Of a stretch of DNA of 22,306 bases, positions 15,970 through 22,306 are shown one piece after another. The notes under the pieces were generated by a model, which was not told the origin of the DNA, did no database searches, and saw only the letters and a program-made list of their open reading frames with translations. Source of the DNA: Anaerolineae bacterium. GTDB lineage: Bacteria; Chloroflexota; Anaerolineae; 4572-78; J111. The DNA lies in contig JAGRCC010000216.1 in the NCBI GenBank assembly GCA_020433785.1, positions 1 through 22,306 of the forward strand, given 5' to 3'. The position numbers were made by a program, and so were the translations under genes. Within the stretch, counting starts at the first letter, position 1. The number at the start of each line of letters is the position of its first letter.

Positions 15970-16659
15970 ATGAGCCATAAGCTACTGATTATTGATGACG
16001 ATGTTCAATTGTGCGAACTTTTGCAGCTTATGTTAGCCAAAATGGATTTTGAAGTAGAAATAGCTCACGATGCCGTGAACGGGTTAAAAAAGGCCTACTC
16101 ATTGAAGCCGGATGCCATTGTTTTAGATATTATGATGCCAGGTATGGATGGTTGGCAAACTTGCCAACGTTTCCGAGAAATGACGGATGTGCCCATTGTG
16201 ATGCTCACCGCGCTTGGCTCAGAAGATGAAGTGATCAAAGGGCTTAATCTTGGCGCCGATGATTATTTGGTTAAGCCGGTTACGGCCGATGAGTTAGGCG
16301 CTAGGGTGCGGGCACTGTTGAGACGCGTCTCTCGCTCGCAAAACAACACGAACAGCCGCGAGCCTATCTTGACTCATGCTAATCTCGTTATTGATCTAGA
16401 TAAATATGAGGTCACCGTTGATGGCAACCGCGTTGACCTAAGCCCCATCGAGTTCAAACTTTTATCGGTATTAGCTAAATACAAGGGCCGCGTTCTGCCC
16501 CACGAATTTTTATTGACAGAAGTATGGGGGCCTGAGTATGTGGGCGAAATTGATTATCTACGCTTGTATATTAGCTATTTACGACGTAAACTTGAAAAAG
16601 ACCCCTCGAATCCTGACCTTATTCAAAATGAATGGGGGGTAGGTTATCGCTTTGGTTAA
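15970..16659 (+). CDS. OmpR/PhoB-family response regulator
   Basis: This 229-residue two-component response regulator has a receiver domain (about 1-120) with acidic residues IIDDD near the N-terminus, phospho-acceptor Asp53 in VLDIMMPGMDG, a Thr in MLTALG and Lys in DYLVKP. A C-terminal winged-helix DNA-binding domain follows (SPIEFKLLSVL, HEFLLTEVWG, YISYLRRKLEKD, GVGYRFG). All the residues needed for phosphorylation are present. GGAG (15958-15961) lies 8 bases before ATG. It is transcribed from its own promoter and followed by a possible terminator. The next gene encodes a histidine-kinase-like protein. It is a candidate to bind the 11-bp direct-repeat arrays at 16689, 18758 and 21443. Confidence 0.93.
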   Translation: MSHKLLIIDDDVQLCELLQLMLAKMDFEVEIAHDAVNGLKKAYSLKPDAIVLDIMMPGMDGWQTCQRFREMTDVPIVMLTALGSEDEVIKGLNLGADDYLVKPVTADELGARVRALLRRVSRSQNNTNSREPILTHANLVIDLDKYEVTVDGNRVDLSPIEFKLLSVLAKYKGRVLPHEFLLTEVWGPEYVGEIDYLRLYISYLRRKLEKDPSNPDLIQNEWGVGYRFG

Positions 16660-16676
16660 ATGATTTTTGATTAAAA

Positions 16677-16700
16677 AGAGGGTATACCTCTAACTTTTTT
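16677..16700 (+). terminator. Possible terminator after the first response regulator
   Basis: AGAGG (16677-16681) pairs with CCTCT (16687-16691) around GTATA, followed after AAC by six T (16695-16700). The stem is short, and the T-run overlaps the first 11-bp repeat of the array starting at 16689, so the T-run is not independent evidence. Confidence 0.4.
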
Positions 16701-16732
16701 CTAATAAACTTCACACATCTTTATCATTAAAA
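16689..16732 (+). promoter_or_regulatory. Array of four 11-bp direct repeats (site A), likely OmpR/PhoB-type operator
   Basis: The units begin TCTAAC, TCTAAT, TCACAC and TATCAT at 16689, 16700, 16711 and 16722. This 44-bp element matches the array at 21443 at about 36 of 45 positions without gaps. An extended -10 (TGTTACATT, hexamer 16738-16743) follows, 10 bp after the last half-site, the geometry used by PhoB-class activators. It lies 95 bases before the GTG start at 16827. Confidence 0.65.
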
Positions 16733-16734
16733 AC

Positions 16735-16750
16735 TGTTACATTAGTAACA
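16735..16750. promoter_or_regulatory. 16-bp inverted repeat overlapping the -10 of site A
   Basis: TGTTAC-ATTA-GTAACA is a perfect dyad that contains the -10 hexamer TACATT of the promoter after array A. A protein binding here would compete with RNA polymerase. A similar but less perfect TGTTACATCGTAAC lies at 18686-18699. Confidence 0.45.
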
Positions 16751-16826
16751 ATTATTCCCTATCCAAATTCAAACTGCTTTATTACCTTCTTCGTCTTAAA
16801 GACAGTTTTTGTGATTAGAGTACGGT

Positions 16827-17981
16827 GTGTCTATAAACAGCGTTTCCACAGTTAAATCCAATTCAAATCCACTATTACAGCAGGTGAGTGATACTCCACC
16901 GGACCTGACTGAGTTCATCGAAGTAGTCAACCACGCCGTTTGGTTGGTAGGTGCCGACTTGCGCTTCACGGCGCAAAATGAAGCAGCCAGAAAAATGATG
17001 GGCTGGTCAACCGGCGAAATTGTTGGCTGCCCGCTTTACAAACTTGTCGCGCCTGAACACGAGATTTTGCAAAAACTTGCTTCAATAATCGATCAGGCTA
17101 TGCATCAGCGTTGTACCCTGACTTTTGGCGACGGACTGTCTTTACCCCGAAAAACCGGTGGTTCTGTATTAGTCGATGGCAAAGTGATGCCTATCCTTCA
17201 CAAAGGCCAGGCTGTAGGGGCCATGTGCGCCTTTTGGGAACTTCACCCCGGAAAAGATGACACCTATTTAAGATACGAATTCGCCAATATGGCCTCTCAC
17301 TTGTTTCGGACCCCGCTTAGCTATATTCAGGCGTCAATTGACTTTCTGATGAGTTCAGATTTAGATGTTCAAGAACGACAAGCTATCTTGAGCAAAATGC
17401 GAACTCAAAGCCAACGCCTGGCTAAATATACGAACGAGCTGCTGAAGCTGTTACGCTTAGAGAATGACGATACAATTTCCTGCATCGAGCCGGTCATGTT
17501 GTTACCCCTCATTGAACGGGTACTCAATCTCATTCAAAGTGAGAAACCTCGTCACCGATTCACCTTAATCAACTCAATTGAACTCTCCACCTTAACAATT
17601 GCCGCCGATCCGGTTAAAATTGAACTAATCCTGCTCAATCTTTTACTTAATGGGGTTAGACGCTGTCCTTCCGGTGGAGACATCAAGGTAGAAATACAAA
17701 ACCAGGACGCTAACGTCATTATATCTGTGGCTGATGATGGTGAATTTATCCCCGCCAGACAACTGCGGCGCGTCTTCTGGCAATTTTACCCAGTAGACGA
17801 CGAATTGGATAAAATGCCATCGACTTATAACTTAGGCTTGTATAACACTAAACGGTTGGTTGAACTTCAGAGAGGGCGTATTTGGGCAGAAAGTTACCCT
17901 GGTCAATATTCGCAGTTTAGCTTCTCTATACCTATTTGGGAGCATGAGTCAAATGATAAAGATATTGTTGATCGATCATAA
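16827..17981 (+). CDS. PAS-containing histidine-kinase-like sensor with degenerate ATP-lid motifs
   Basis: This 384-residue cytoplasmic protein (no membrane segment seen) has a PAS domain at about 25-140, a HisKA-like dimerisation helix with His158 in MASHLFRTPLS, and an HATPase-like domain. The N-box retains Asn271 and Asn275 (NLLLN), and the G1 box reads VADDGEFIP, with the second Gly replaced by Phe307. The F-box reads VFWQFYP and the G2 box NLGLYNTKRLVE, lacking the usual GxGLGL glycines. The residue after His158 is Leu instead of the usual Glu, which normally supports phosphotransfer. It may therefore be a weak kinase, a phosphatase or a pseudokinase. The start is GTG 16827; the ribosome site is weak. 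It overlaps the next response-regulator gene by 29 bases. Confidence 0.88.
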   Translation: MSINSVSTVKSNSNPLLQQVSDTPPDLTEFIEVVNHAVWLVGADLRFTAQNEAARKMMGWSTGEIVGCPLYKLVAPEHEILQKLASIIDQAMHQRCTLTFGDGLSLPRKTGGSVLVDGKVMPILHKGQAVGAMCAFWELHPGKDDTYLRYEFANMASHLFRTPLSYIQASIDFLMSSDLDVQERQAILSKMRTQSQRLAKYTNELLKLLRLENDDTISCIEPVMLLPLIERVLNLIQSEKPRHRFTLINSIELSTLTIAADPVKIELILLNLLLNGVRRCPSGGDIKVEIQNQDANVIISVADDGEFIPARQLRRVFWQFYPVDDELDKMPSTYNLGLYNTKRLVELQRGRIWAESYPGQYSQFSFSIPIWEHESNDKDIVDRS

Positions 17982-18666
17982 TGAAAACACGGTTGAAGCG
18001 TTAAGGAACTCTCTTGAAAAAGAAGGTTACTATTTTTTTGATGCCGACAGCGGCCACGCCGGCCTGAAAGTGGCCTGGCAGCAATCGCCTGATTTGGTCA
18101 TTCTGGATCTAACCACACCGATGACGGACGGCTTTGAAACGTGCCGGCGGCTGCGAGAATTAGGCGTCCCTTCTATTTTGGTCAAGAGCCCTAAACACGA
18201 TGAAAAAAGTGTGGTCAAAGCGCTTGAAATGGGCGCGGATGACTACCTGCACAAACCGGTGGCCGTGCCTATTTTACTGGCTAAGATTCGCACCCTGTTA
18301 CGGCGGCACAGCCAGAACGGGGCAGAGAGTCGATCAGTCTATTATGATGGTCAATTATCGATTGACTTAGAAAGCCGTCAGGTTAAACTGCGAGGCCAAG
18401 CCATCAAACTCACCCCTACCGAATTTCGCCTGCTCTCCATTCTCATGCGGCGGGTTGGTCGAGTGGTAACCCATGAGGAACTTATCCAAGAAATCTGGGG
18501 CACCGAGAAAGATGTCGGGTTGGGGTCGCTAAAGCTGTACGTTCACTATTTGCGCCAGAAGATCGAGGATCAGCCCAAAAAACCGTACTACCTGCTGGCT
18601 GAGTGGGGCATTGGCTATCGCCTGCGTGAGCCAAAATCTGAAGCGATGGTCCGTTCGGCTAATTAA
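17953..18666 (+). CDS. OmpR-family response regulator with reduced acidic pocket
   Basis: This 237-residue regulator starts at ATG 17953, since GGGAG (17938-17942) then lies 10 bases upstream; ATG 17944 is only one base from that site. The receiver domain has phospho-acceptor Asp52 in VILDLTTPMTDG and Lys in DYLHKPV. The usual acidic pair reads Asp8-His9 (LLIDHNE), and the TA/SA segment reads LVKSPKHDE, so the pocket is altered. The winged-helix output domain is intact (TPTEFRLLSILMRR, HEELIQEIWG, YLRQKIED, GIGYRLRE). The gene overlaps the sensor gene by 29 bases and is thus co-translated with it, a cognate pair. A strong terminator follows at 18705. Phosphorylation may be slow or regulated differently from standard receivers. 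Confidence 0.9.
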   Translation: MIKILLIDHNENTVEALRNSLEKEGYYFFDADSGHAGLKVAWQQSPDLVILDLTTPMTDGFETCRRLRELGVPSILVKSPKHDEKSVVKALEMGADDYLHKPVAVPILLAKIRTLLRRHSQNGAESRSVYYDGQLSIDLESRQVKLRGQAIKLTPTEFRLLSILMRRVGRVVTHEELIQEIWGTEKDVGLGSLKLYVHYLRQKIEDQPKKPYYLLAEWGIGYRLREPKSEAMVRSAN

Positions 18667-18704
18667 TGCGATCTCACTCATTAACTGTTACATCGTAACC
18701 CCCT

Positions 18705-18733
18705 AAAAGGAGCCTGTAAGCTCCTTTTTTTTT
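18705..18733 (+). terminator. Rho-independent terminator of the sensor/regulator operon
   Basis: AAAAGGAGC (18705-18713) pairs perfectly with GCTCCTTTT (18720-18728) around CTGTAA, and nine T run from 18725 to 18733. This is the clearest terminator in the window. Confidence 0.85.
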
Positions 18734-18757
18734 GACCCCATCATACCCCCTTCCAAG

Positions 18758-18801
18758 TCTAACCTTTTTCATAGTTTCCTCCTATTCAGTCTATATAAAA
18801 T
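18758..18801 (+). promoter_or_regulatory. Array of four 11-bp repeats (site C) upstream of the sugar phosphotransferase
   Basis: TCTAACCTTTT (18758) is followed at 11-bp steps by units beginning TCATAG, TCCTAT and CTATAT. Only the first unit closely matches sites A and B, but a TAnnnT hexamer (TAGACT, 18807) with TGT before it lies at the same 49-bp offset as in A and B. It sits 113 bases before the GTG at 18914. Confidence 0.4.
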
Positions 18802-18819
18802 GCTGTTAGACTTTAGACA

Positions 18820-18839
18820 GTTGCTCAAATTGAGTCAAC
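18820..18839. promoter_or_regulatory. Dyad downstream of the predicted start site of the sugar phosphotransferase gene
   Basis: GTTGCTCAA (18820-18828) and TTGAGTCAAC (18830-18839) are inverted copies apart from one extra base. It could form a hairpin in the leader or be a repressor site. Confidence 0.35.
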
Positions 18840-18913
18840 GGCTTTATTTAGATGGATCTTAATTTAAAACGGCATTTATATTTTATGGGAACAAAGCTGC
18901 TGGAGGTAGCAGG

Positions 18914-20395
18914 GTGACAACACAAACTAATACGGCTCGGCTCAACGAGTCTATACCGGTAAACTTAAGTAAGCAATCGGCCCACCAAATTACTCTGCTC
19001 GCCCTATTGGCCTTTACCGATTTAGTTGCGGTAACCTTTGGGTTCCTTTTAGCCTATATCATCCGATTTGAGATGGGTTTTTCCTGGATGTACCAACCGC
19101 TGGAGTCGCCCATCGACTTTTATCAATCTTTTGTCTTTTTTATCACGCCCAGCTGGTTGTTGATATTTGCCGTATTTGGTCTATATGACTCCAGAAATGT
19201 ATTTAGCGGGATGAATGAATATGCTCGCGTGTTTAACGCCTGCACGTTCGGGATGATGTTTATTATTGTTTTGACCTTTTTATATCCCACGTTAATTATC
19301 GCCAGAGGGTGGGTCATTCTCTCGTGGATGTTGATCAGCGGCAGCACCGAGTTAGGCCGGTTTGGATTTAGGCGAGTGGTTCACCAACTGCGTAATCACG
19401 GCTACTTTGTGAGGAAAGTGATTATTGTTGGGGCCAACGAAGAAGGTAAAGCTATCGCCCATCAATTCCAAAGTAATACCAAAGCCGGCATTAAGGTTAT
19501 CGGGTTTATCGATGACAAATTCAATCCCGGCAGCGAACCCGTTAACCGAGTTCCGGCTCTTGGCTCCAGCGACTCGATTATCACATTAGTCGAGCAGTAT
19601 AAACCGCAAGAAGTCATCATTGCCTCAACGGCTCTGGGGCGGGAAAAACTGCTGGATTTGTTCCAAACCCTTGACTCGCTTGAAATTCCGGCGCGGATGT
19701 CTTCCGGGCTTTATGAAATTCTCACAACCGGGGTTCAGGTGCAGGAAGTGGGTAATGTCCCGCTAATTAGCGTTAACAAAGTTCGCCTGACCGGAGCCGA
19801 AATCGTGCTCAAAAGAGCGCTGGATATTGCGGGGGCCAGCGTCGCTATCCTAATATTTTTACCTCTCATGATTACGATGGCCATTGCCATCAAGCTCGAC
19901 TCACCCGGCCCCATTATTTATCGACGCCGCGTAGTCGGTGTGGGCGGCAAACTGTTCGATGCCTTCAAATTCCGCACGATGGTGGTTGACGCCGAAAGAG
20001 TTCTGGCTCAAAACAGCGCCCTACTTAAGGAATTTGAACAAAATCATAAGCTTAAAGAAGACCCCCGTGTAACCCGTGTTGGCAGCCTATTGCGCCGAGC
20101 CAGCCTGGATGAGTTACCTCAATTGTTCAACGTTTTACTGGGTCAAATGAGCTTAGTGGGACCGCGCATGATTACCAGCCCGGAACGCGCTTATTACGGT
20201 AAGTGGAGTATGAACCTCTTCACGGTCAAACCGGGTATGACCGGTCTATGGCAGGTTAGTGGCCGCAGCAATGTGAGCTATGAAGAACGTGTCAAACTAG
20301 ATATGCATTACATTCGCAATTACAGCATCTGGCTTGACATATACCTGCTGTGGTTAACCATTCCTGCCGTTCTGCAACGTCGCGGAGCCTTTTAA
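18914..20395 (+). CDS. Polyprenyl-phosphate sugar phosphotransferase (WbaP/WcaJ-like)
   Basis: This 493-residue membrane enzyme transfers a sugar-1-phosphate from a nucleotide sugar to undecaprenyl phosphate, the initiating step of many exopolysaccharide, O-antigen or capsule pathways. Four hydrophobic segments lie in the first 150 residues, followed by a nucleotide-binding-like domain (IIVGANEEGKAIAHQ, GFIDDKF; CoA-binding_3 type), a further membrane-associated segment near 293-315, and the bacterial sugar transferase catalytic domain with SPGPIIYRRRVVG, FDAFKFRTM, DPRVTRVGSLLRRASLDELP and LVGPRM. Length matches the full-size (about 460-500 residue) members. GTG start with GGAGG at 18902-18906, 7 bases upstream. 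It lies next to GmhA-like and GT4 genes, so it probably starts assembly of a surface glycan. Confidence 0.93.
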   Translation: MTTQTNTARLNESIPVNLSKQSAHQITLLALLAFTDLVAVTFGFLLAYIIRFEMGFSWMYQPLESPIDFYQSFVFFITPSWLLIFAVFGLYDSRNVFSGMNEYARVFNACTFGMMFIIVLTFLYPTLIIARGWVILSWMLISGSTELGRFGFRRVVHQLRNHGYFVRKVIIVGANEEGKAIAHQFQSNTKAGIKVIGFIDDKFNPGSEPVNRVPALGSSDSIITLVEQYKPQEVIIASTALGREKLLDLFQTLDSLEIPARMSSGLYEILTTGVQVQEVGNVPLISVNKVRLTGAEIVLKRALDIAGASVAILIFLPLMITMAIAIKLDSPGPIIYRRRVVGVGGKLFDAFKFRTMVVDAERVLAQNSALLKEFEQNHKLKEDPRVTRVGSLLRRASLDELPQLFNVLLGQMSLVGPRMITSPERAYYGKWSMNLFTVKPGMTGLWQVSGRSNVSYEERVKLDMHYIRNYSIWLDIYLLWLTIPAVLQRRGAF

Positions 20396-20536
20396 CTATC
20401 AGTGCTGACGCCAAGGTTAAACCTCTCTGGCCCAAGCCCTAAAAGTACCTGGCAATTGCATATTTCTTTTTCTTAACTATTCTAATTCAACTCGATAGTA
20501 GTTCTATATCAATGTCATCAGGGAGATCATTTACAA
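20396..20536. other. Spacer between the sugar phosphotransferase and SIS-domain genes
   Basis: No terminator or strong promoter is seen. The segment TCTTAACTATTCTAATTC at 20471-20488 resembles the TCTAAC repeats but with 10-bp spacing and no -10 at the matching offset. Confidence 0.4.
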
Positions 20537-21169
20537 ATGACTAAGACCATGCAGCACATATCGACCTATTTTACCGAAATCCAAGATGTTGTCGCTCAGT
20601 TACCGGTTGAAACCATTAATCAAATTGTCAATATTCTGCTAGAAAGCGCCTCAGCCGGCCGGAAAGTGTTCATTTTCGGCAATGGCGGCAGCGCCTCAAC
20701 GGCATCCCATTTTGCCTGTGATTTATCCAAAAATACCATGGTCGAAGGCGCGCCTCGGTTTCGAGTGATTGCCCTTAATGATAATATTCCACTGATAACC
20801 GCCTGGGCCAATGACACCGCCTACGATAACATCTTTGCCGCGCAGCTATCGGCTTTTGTTGAACCCGGTGATGTGGTCATCGGCATCAGCTGCAGCGGTA
20901 ACTCCGGTAATGTTCTTAACGCCATGCAAGTGGCCCATCAATATGATGCGCTCACGATCGGCTTCACCGGCGACAAAGGCGGGCAATTGAAAGACATGGT
21001 CGATGTGTGCGTTACGGTGCCGACGCCCCGGATTGAACAGCAAGAGGATATTCATTTGATGCTGGAACATTGCATCTGCGCCAACATCCGCGAGAGACTC
21101 TTGCAGGAATACGCGCCTACTCTCACCTGGGAATCCAAGGTTCGTAAGTCGGCAATGGTGGAAGGTTAA
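20537..21169 (+). CDS. SIS-domain sugar-phosphate isomerase, GmhA-like
   Basis: This 210-residue sugar isomerase fold protein resembles sedoheptulose-7-phosphate isomerase (GmhA), which makes the first intermediate of heptose precursors, or the related DiaA. The phosphate-binding SIS motifs are FIFGNGGSASTASHFACDLSKN (about 45-66) and ISCSGNSGNVLNAM. The C-terminal RIEQQEDIHLMLEHCICANI has the Gln/Glu/His pattern expected of the metal site. GGGAG (20521-20525) lies 11 bases before ATG 20537. Its place between an initiating sugar transferase and a glycosyltransferase favours a role in making a sugar for a surface polysaccharide, perhaps a heptose. No GmhB or HldE partner lies in the window. 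Confidence 0.88.
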   Translation: MTKTMQHISTYFTEIQDVVAQLPVETINQIVNILLESASAGRKVFIFGNGGSASTASHFACDLSKNTMVEGAPRFRVIALNDNIPLITAWANDTAYDNIFAAQLSAFVEPGDVVIGISCSGNSGNVLNAMQVAHQYDALTIGFTGDKGGQLKDMVDVCVTVPTPRIEQQEDIHLMLEHCICANIRERLLQEYAPTLTWESKVRKSAMVEG

Positions 21170-21213
21170 TCCCGGCTGCTACTGCACTCGCTAACCTGAC
21201 GATGATGTAATTT

Positions 21214-21295
21214 GGAGGGGTGCCCGAGTGGTTAAAGGGGGCTGACTGTAAATCAGCCGGCTATGCCTGCGGTGGTTCGAATCCATCCCCCTCCA
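21214..21295 (+). tRNA. tRNA-Tyr (anticodon GTA)
   Basis: The acceptor stem GGAGGGG (21214-21220) pairs with CCCCTCC (21288-21294), and the discriminator base is A21295. The anticodon stem GCTGA (21241-21245) pairs with TCAGC (21253-21257) around loop CTGTAAA, with anticodon GTA at 21248-21250. The T-loop is TTCGAAT (21276-21282) on a 5-bp stem with one G-T pair. A long variable arm (21258-21270) marks a class II tRNA, as expected for bacterial tyrosine tRNA. The 3' CCA is not encoded. Confidence 0.95.
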
Positions 21296-21300
21296 CTAAC

Positions 21301-21315
21301 TTACCATAGTGGTAA
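21301..21315 (+). other. Short hairpin just after tRNA-Tyr
   Basis: TTACCA (21301-21306) pairs with TGGTAA (21310-21315) around TAG, only five bases after the tRNA 3' end. It might guide 3' processing. Confidence 0.4.
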
Positions 21316-21321
21316 ATTATT

Positions 21322-21358
21322 AAGTTCCAAACTGGTTGTCCGCAGCTTGGAACTTTTT
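21322..21358 (+). terminator. Rho-independent terminator after tRNA-Tyr
   Basis: AAGTTCCAA (21322-21330) pairs perfectly with TTGGAACTT (21347-21355) over a 16-base loop, ending in five T (21354-21358). Confidence 0.75.
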
Positions 21359-21442
21359 ATTTCTAAACCCTCTTGGCCGGCCATTTTATTACCCTATCGC
21401 CTGATAAAGCCCGGTCAATAATTTCAAACCACAGAGCCAAAA

Positions 21443-21486
21443 TCTAACTCTTTTCTAAGCCTATTCACACGGCTTTATCATCAAAA
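21443..21486 (+). promoter_or_regulatory. Array of four 11-bp direct repeats (site B) upstream of the last glycosyltransferase
   Basis: The units begin TCTAAC, TCTAAG, TCACAC and TATCAT at 21443, 21454, 21465 and 21476. The -10 candidate TAATAT (21492-21497) lies at the same offset (49 bp from the first unit) as at site A. The element is 96 bases before ATG 21582, against 95 at site A. Confidence 0.65.
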
Positions 21487-21581
21487 TCAACTAATATTTA
21501 TTGTACAAACGAGTTCTAAATAAGATTGGGATTTTGTAGATTAACATTTGGTAGCCGAGTTTGAGGAAAGGGGATAACCTG

Positions 21582-22306
21582 ATGAAAATTTTGTTCTTGA
21601 CACCACAACCAATTTACCAGGATCGCGGTTCACCGATTGCCGTTGACTTGGTGCTAAGAGCCTTATCTGAACGCCAAGAATTTGTCGATGCGGTCACCTA
21701 CCACGAAGGCAAAGATATCGAATACGAAAATATTAGCATTCACCGCACCTTAAATGTCCCTTTCATTCGCGATATCCAGGCCGGCTTTTCTTGGAAAAAG
21801 ATCGTTTGCGATTTCCTAATGATTTTCAAGGTCATTCCATTATTGTTAAGAAAACGCTATCAACTCGTCCACGCGGTGGAAGAAGCGGTCTTTTTTGCCT
21901 TGATCATCAAATTTTTATTCAAGGTTCCTTATGTGTATGACATGGACTCATCGTTAGCCCAGCAAATGGTCGAGCAACTGCCCTGGTTAGCGCCTATTGC
22001 CCCCATTCTGAACTATTTTGAGGGGCTGGCTGTCAAAAATGCGCTGGTGGTGGTGCCGGTTTGCGACGCTCTGGCCAAGGATATCGAGAAATATCATCCC
22101 CAAAAAATCGTCATTCTTCAAGATATCTCCCTGTTAAACGAAACGCCGGCCAACGTGCAAATCAACCTCAAAGAGCAGCTAGGGATCAGCGGTTTAATTC
22201 TCATGTATGTGGGCAATTTACAAACCTATCAAGGCATCGACTTACTGCTGGAAAGTTATGCCCTAAGCCTCAACCACACCAAGCAGGCCGATCTGGTCAT
22301 TATCGG
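21582..22306 (+). CDS. Glycosyltransferase family 4, N-terminal 241 residues (cut by window edge)
   Basis: The frame is open from ATG 21582 to the end of the window, 241 complete codons with no stop. It begins MKILFLTPQPIYQDRGSPIA, the acceptor-domain pattern of GT4 enzymes, and continues with DLVLRALSERQEF, a basic membrane-proximal stretch (FLMIFKVIPLLLRKRYQLVHA), YVYDMDSSLAQQM and VPVCDALAKDI. The donor domain begins near LMYVGNLQTYQGIDLLL. GGAAAGGGG (21565-21573) lies 8 bases upstream. It carries the 11-bp repeat array upstream and probably belongs to the surface-glycan locus. The second EX7E domain lies outside the window. Confidence 0.9.
   Translation, partial: MKILFLTPQPIYQDRGSPIAVDLVLRALSERQEFVDAVTYHEGKDIEYENISIHRTLNVPFIRDIQAGFSWKKIVCDFLMIFKVIPLLLRKRYQLVHAVEEAVFFALIIKFLFKVPYVYDMDSSLAQQMVEQLPWLAPIAPILNYFEGLAVKNALVVVPVCDALAKDIEKYHPQKIVILQDISLLNETPANVQINLKEQLGISGLILMYVGNLQTYQGIDLLLESYALSLNHTKQADLVII

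Noticed and set aside
20471..20488. A fourth TCTAAC-like array upstream of the SIS-domain gene
   Set aside because: The repeats are spaced 10 bp, match poorly, and no TAnnnT lies at the 49-bp offset.
21203..21211. Extended -10 (TGATGTAAT) for tRNA-Tyr
   Set aside because: It lies 3 bases before the mature tRNA, so transcription would begin inside the tRNA.

Overview
The window reads as a chromosomal segment of a free-living bacterium, most likely Chloroflexota near Anaerolineae. This is inference, from a lipoprotein with a long Thr/Pro linker, TPRs and a lytic transglycosylase domain, a SecA of about 1028 residues with extra insertions and a C-terminal SEC-C zinc motif, a single-domain KaiC-like ATPase, and several TTG starts. 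I see no insertion sequence, phage gene, CRISPR array or replication origin. One tRNA (Tyr, anticodon GTA) is present.

Layout. At 1-454 (minus) is the N-terminal part of a PknB-type Ser/Thr kinase, divergent from a large lipoprotein with TPRs and a lytic transglycosylase domain (606-3386). Two GT4 glycosyltransferases follow (3532-4650, 4687-5898), then secA (6019-9105). An operon of a winged-helix protein, a KaiC-like ATPase and two small three-helix membrane proteins (9285-11188) ends in a terminator. Adenosine deaminase and an MBL-fold hydrolase follow (11307-13295). A minus-strand operon (15471 down to 13292) encodes an SRPBCC protein, a Nudix CoA-pyrophosphatase-like enzyme and a membrane-anchored protein with a duplicated motif. 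From 15970 there is an OmpR-type response regulator, a PAS/histidine-kinase-like protein overlapping a second OmpR-type regulator, a polyprenyl-phosphate sugar phosphotransferase, a GmhA-like sugar isomerase, tRNA-Tyr, and the start of another GT4 glycosyltransferase running off the window.

How it fits together. The right half looks like a surface-polysaccharide locus under two-component control. The main new observation supports this. The upstream regions of the kinase/regulator operon (16689), the sugar phosphotransferase (18758) and the last glycosyltransferase (21443) share a 44-bp element that can be read as four 11-bp direct repeats beginning TCTAAC. A TAnnnT -10-like hexamer lies at exactly the same offset (49 bp) in all three. 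This is the geometry of PhoB/OmpR-family activator sites and suggests a small regulon controlled by one of the regulators encoded here.

Other regulatory structure includes recurrent extended -10 promoters (TGnTAnaaT-like), a promoter-terminator pair ahead of the first glycosyltransferase that looks like an attenuator or a small RNA, a perfect stem-loop in the secA leader, and a probably leaderless mRNA for the large lipoprotein.
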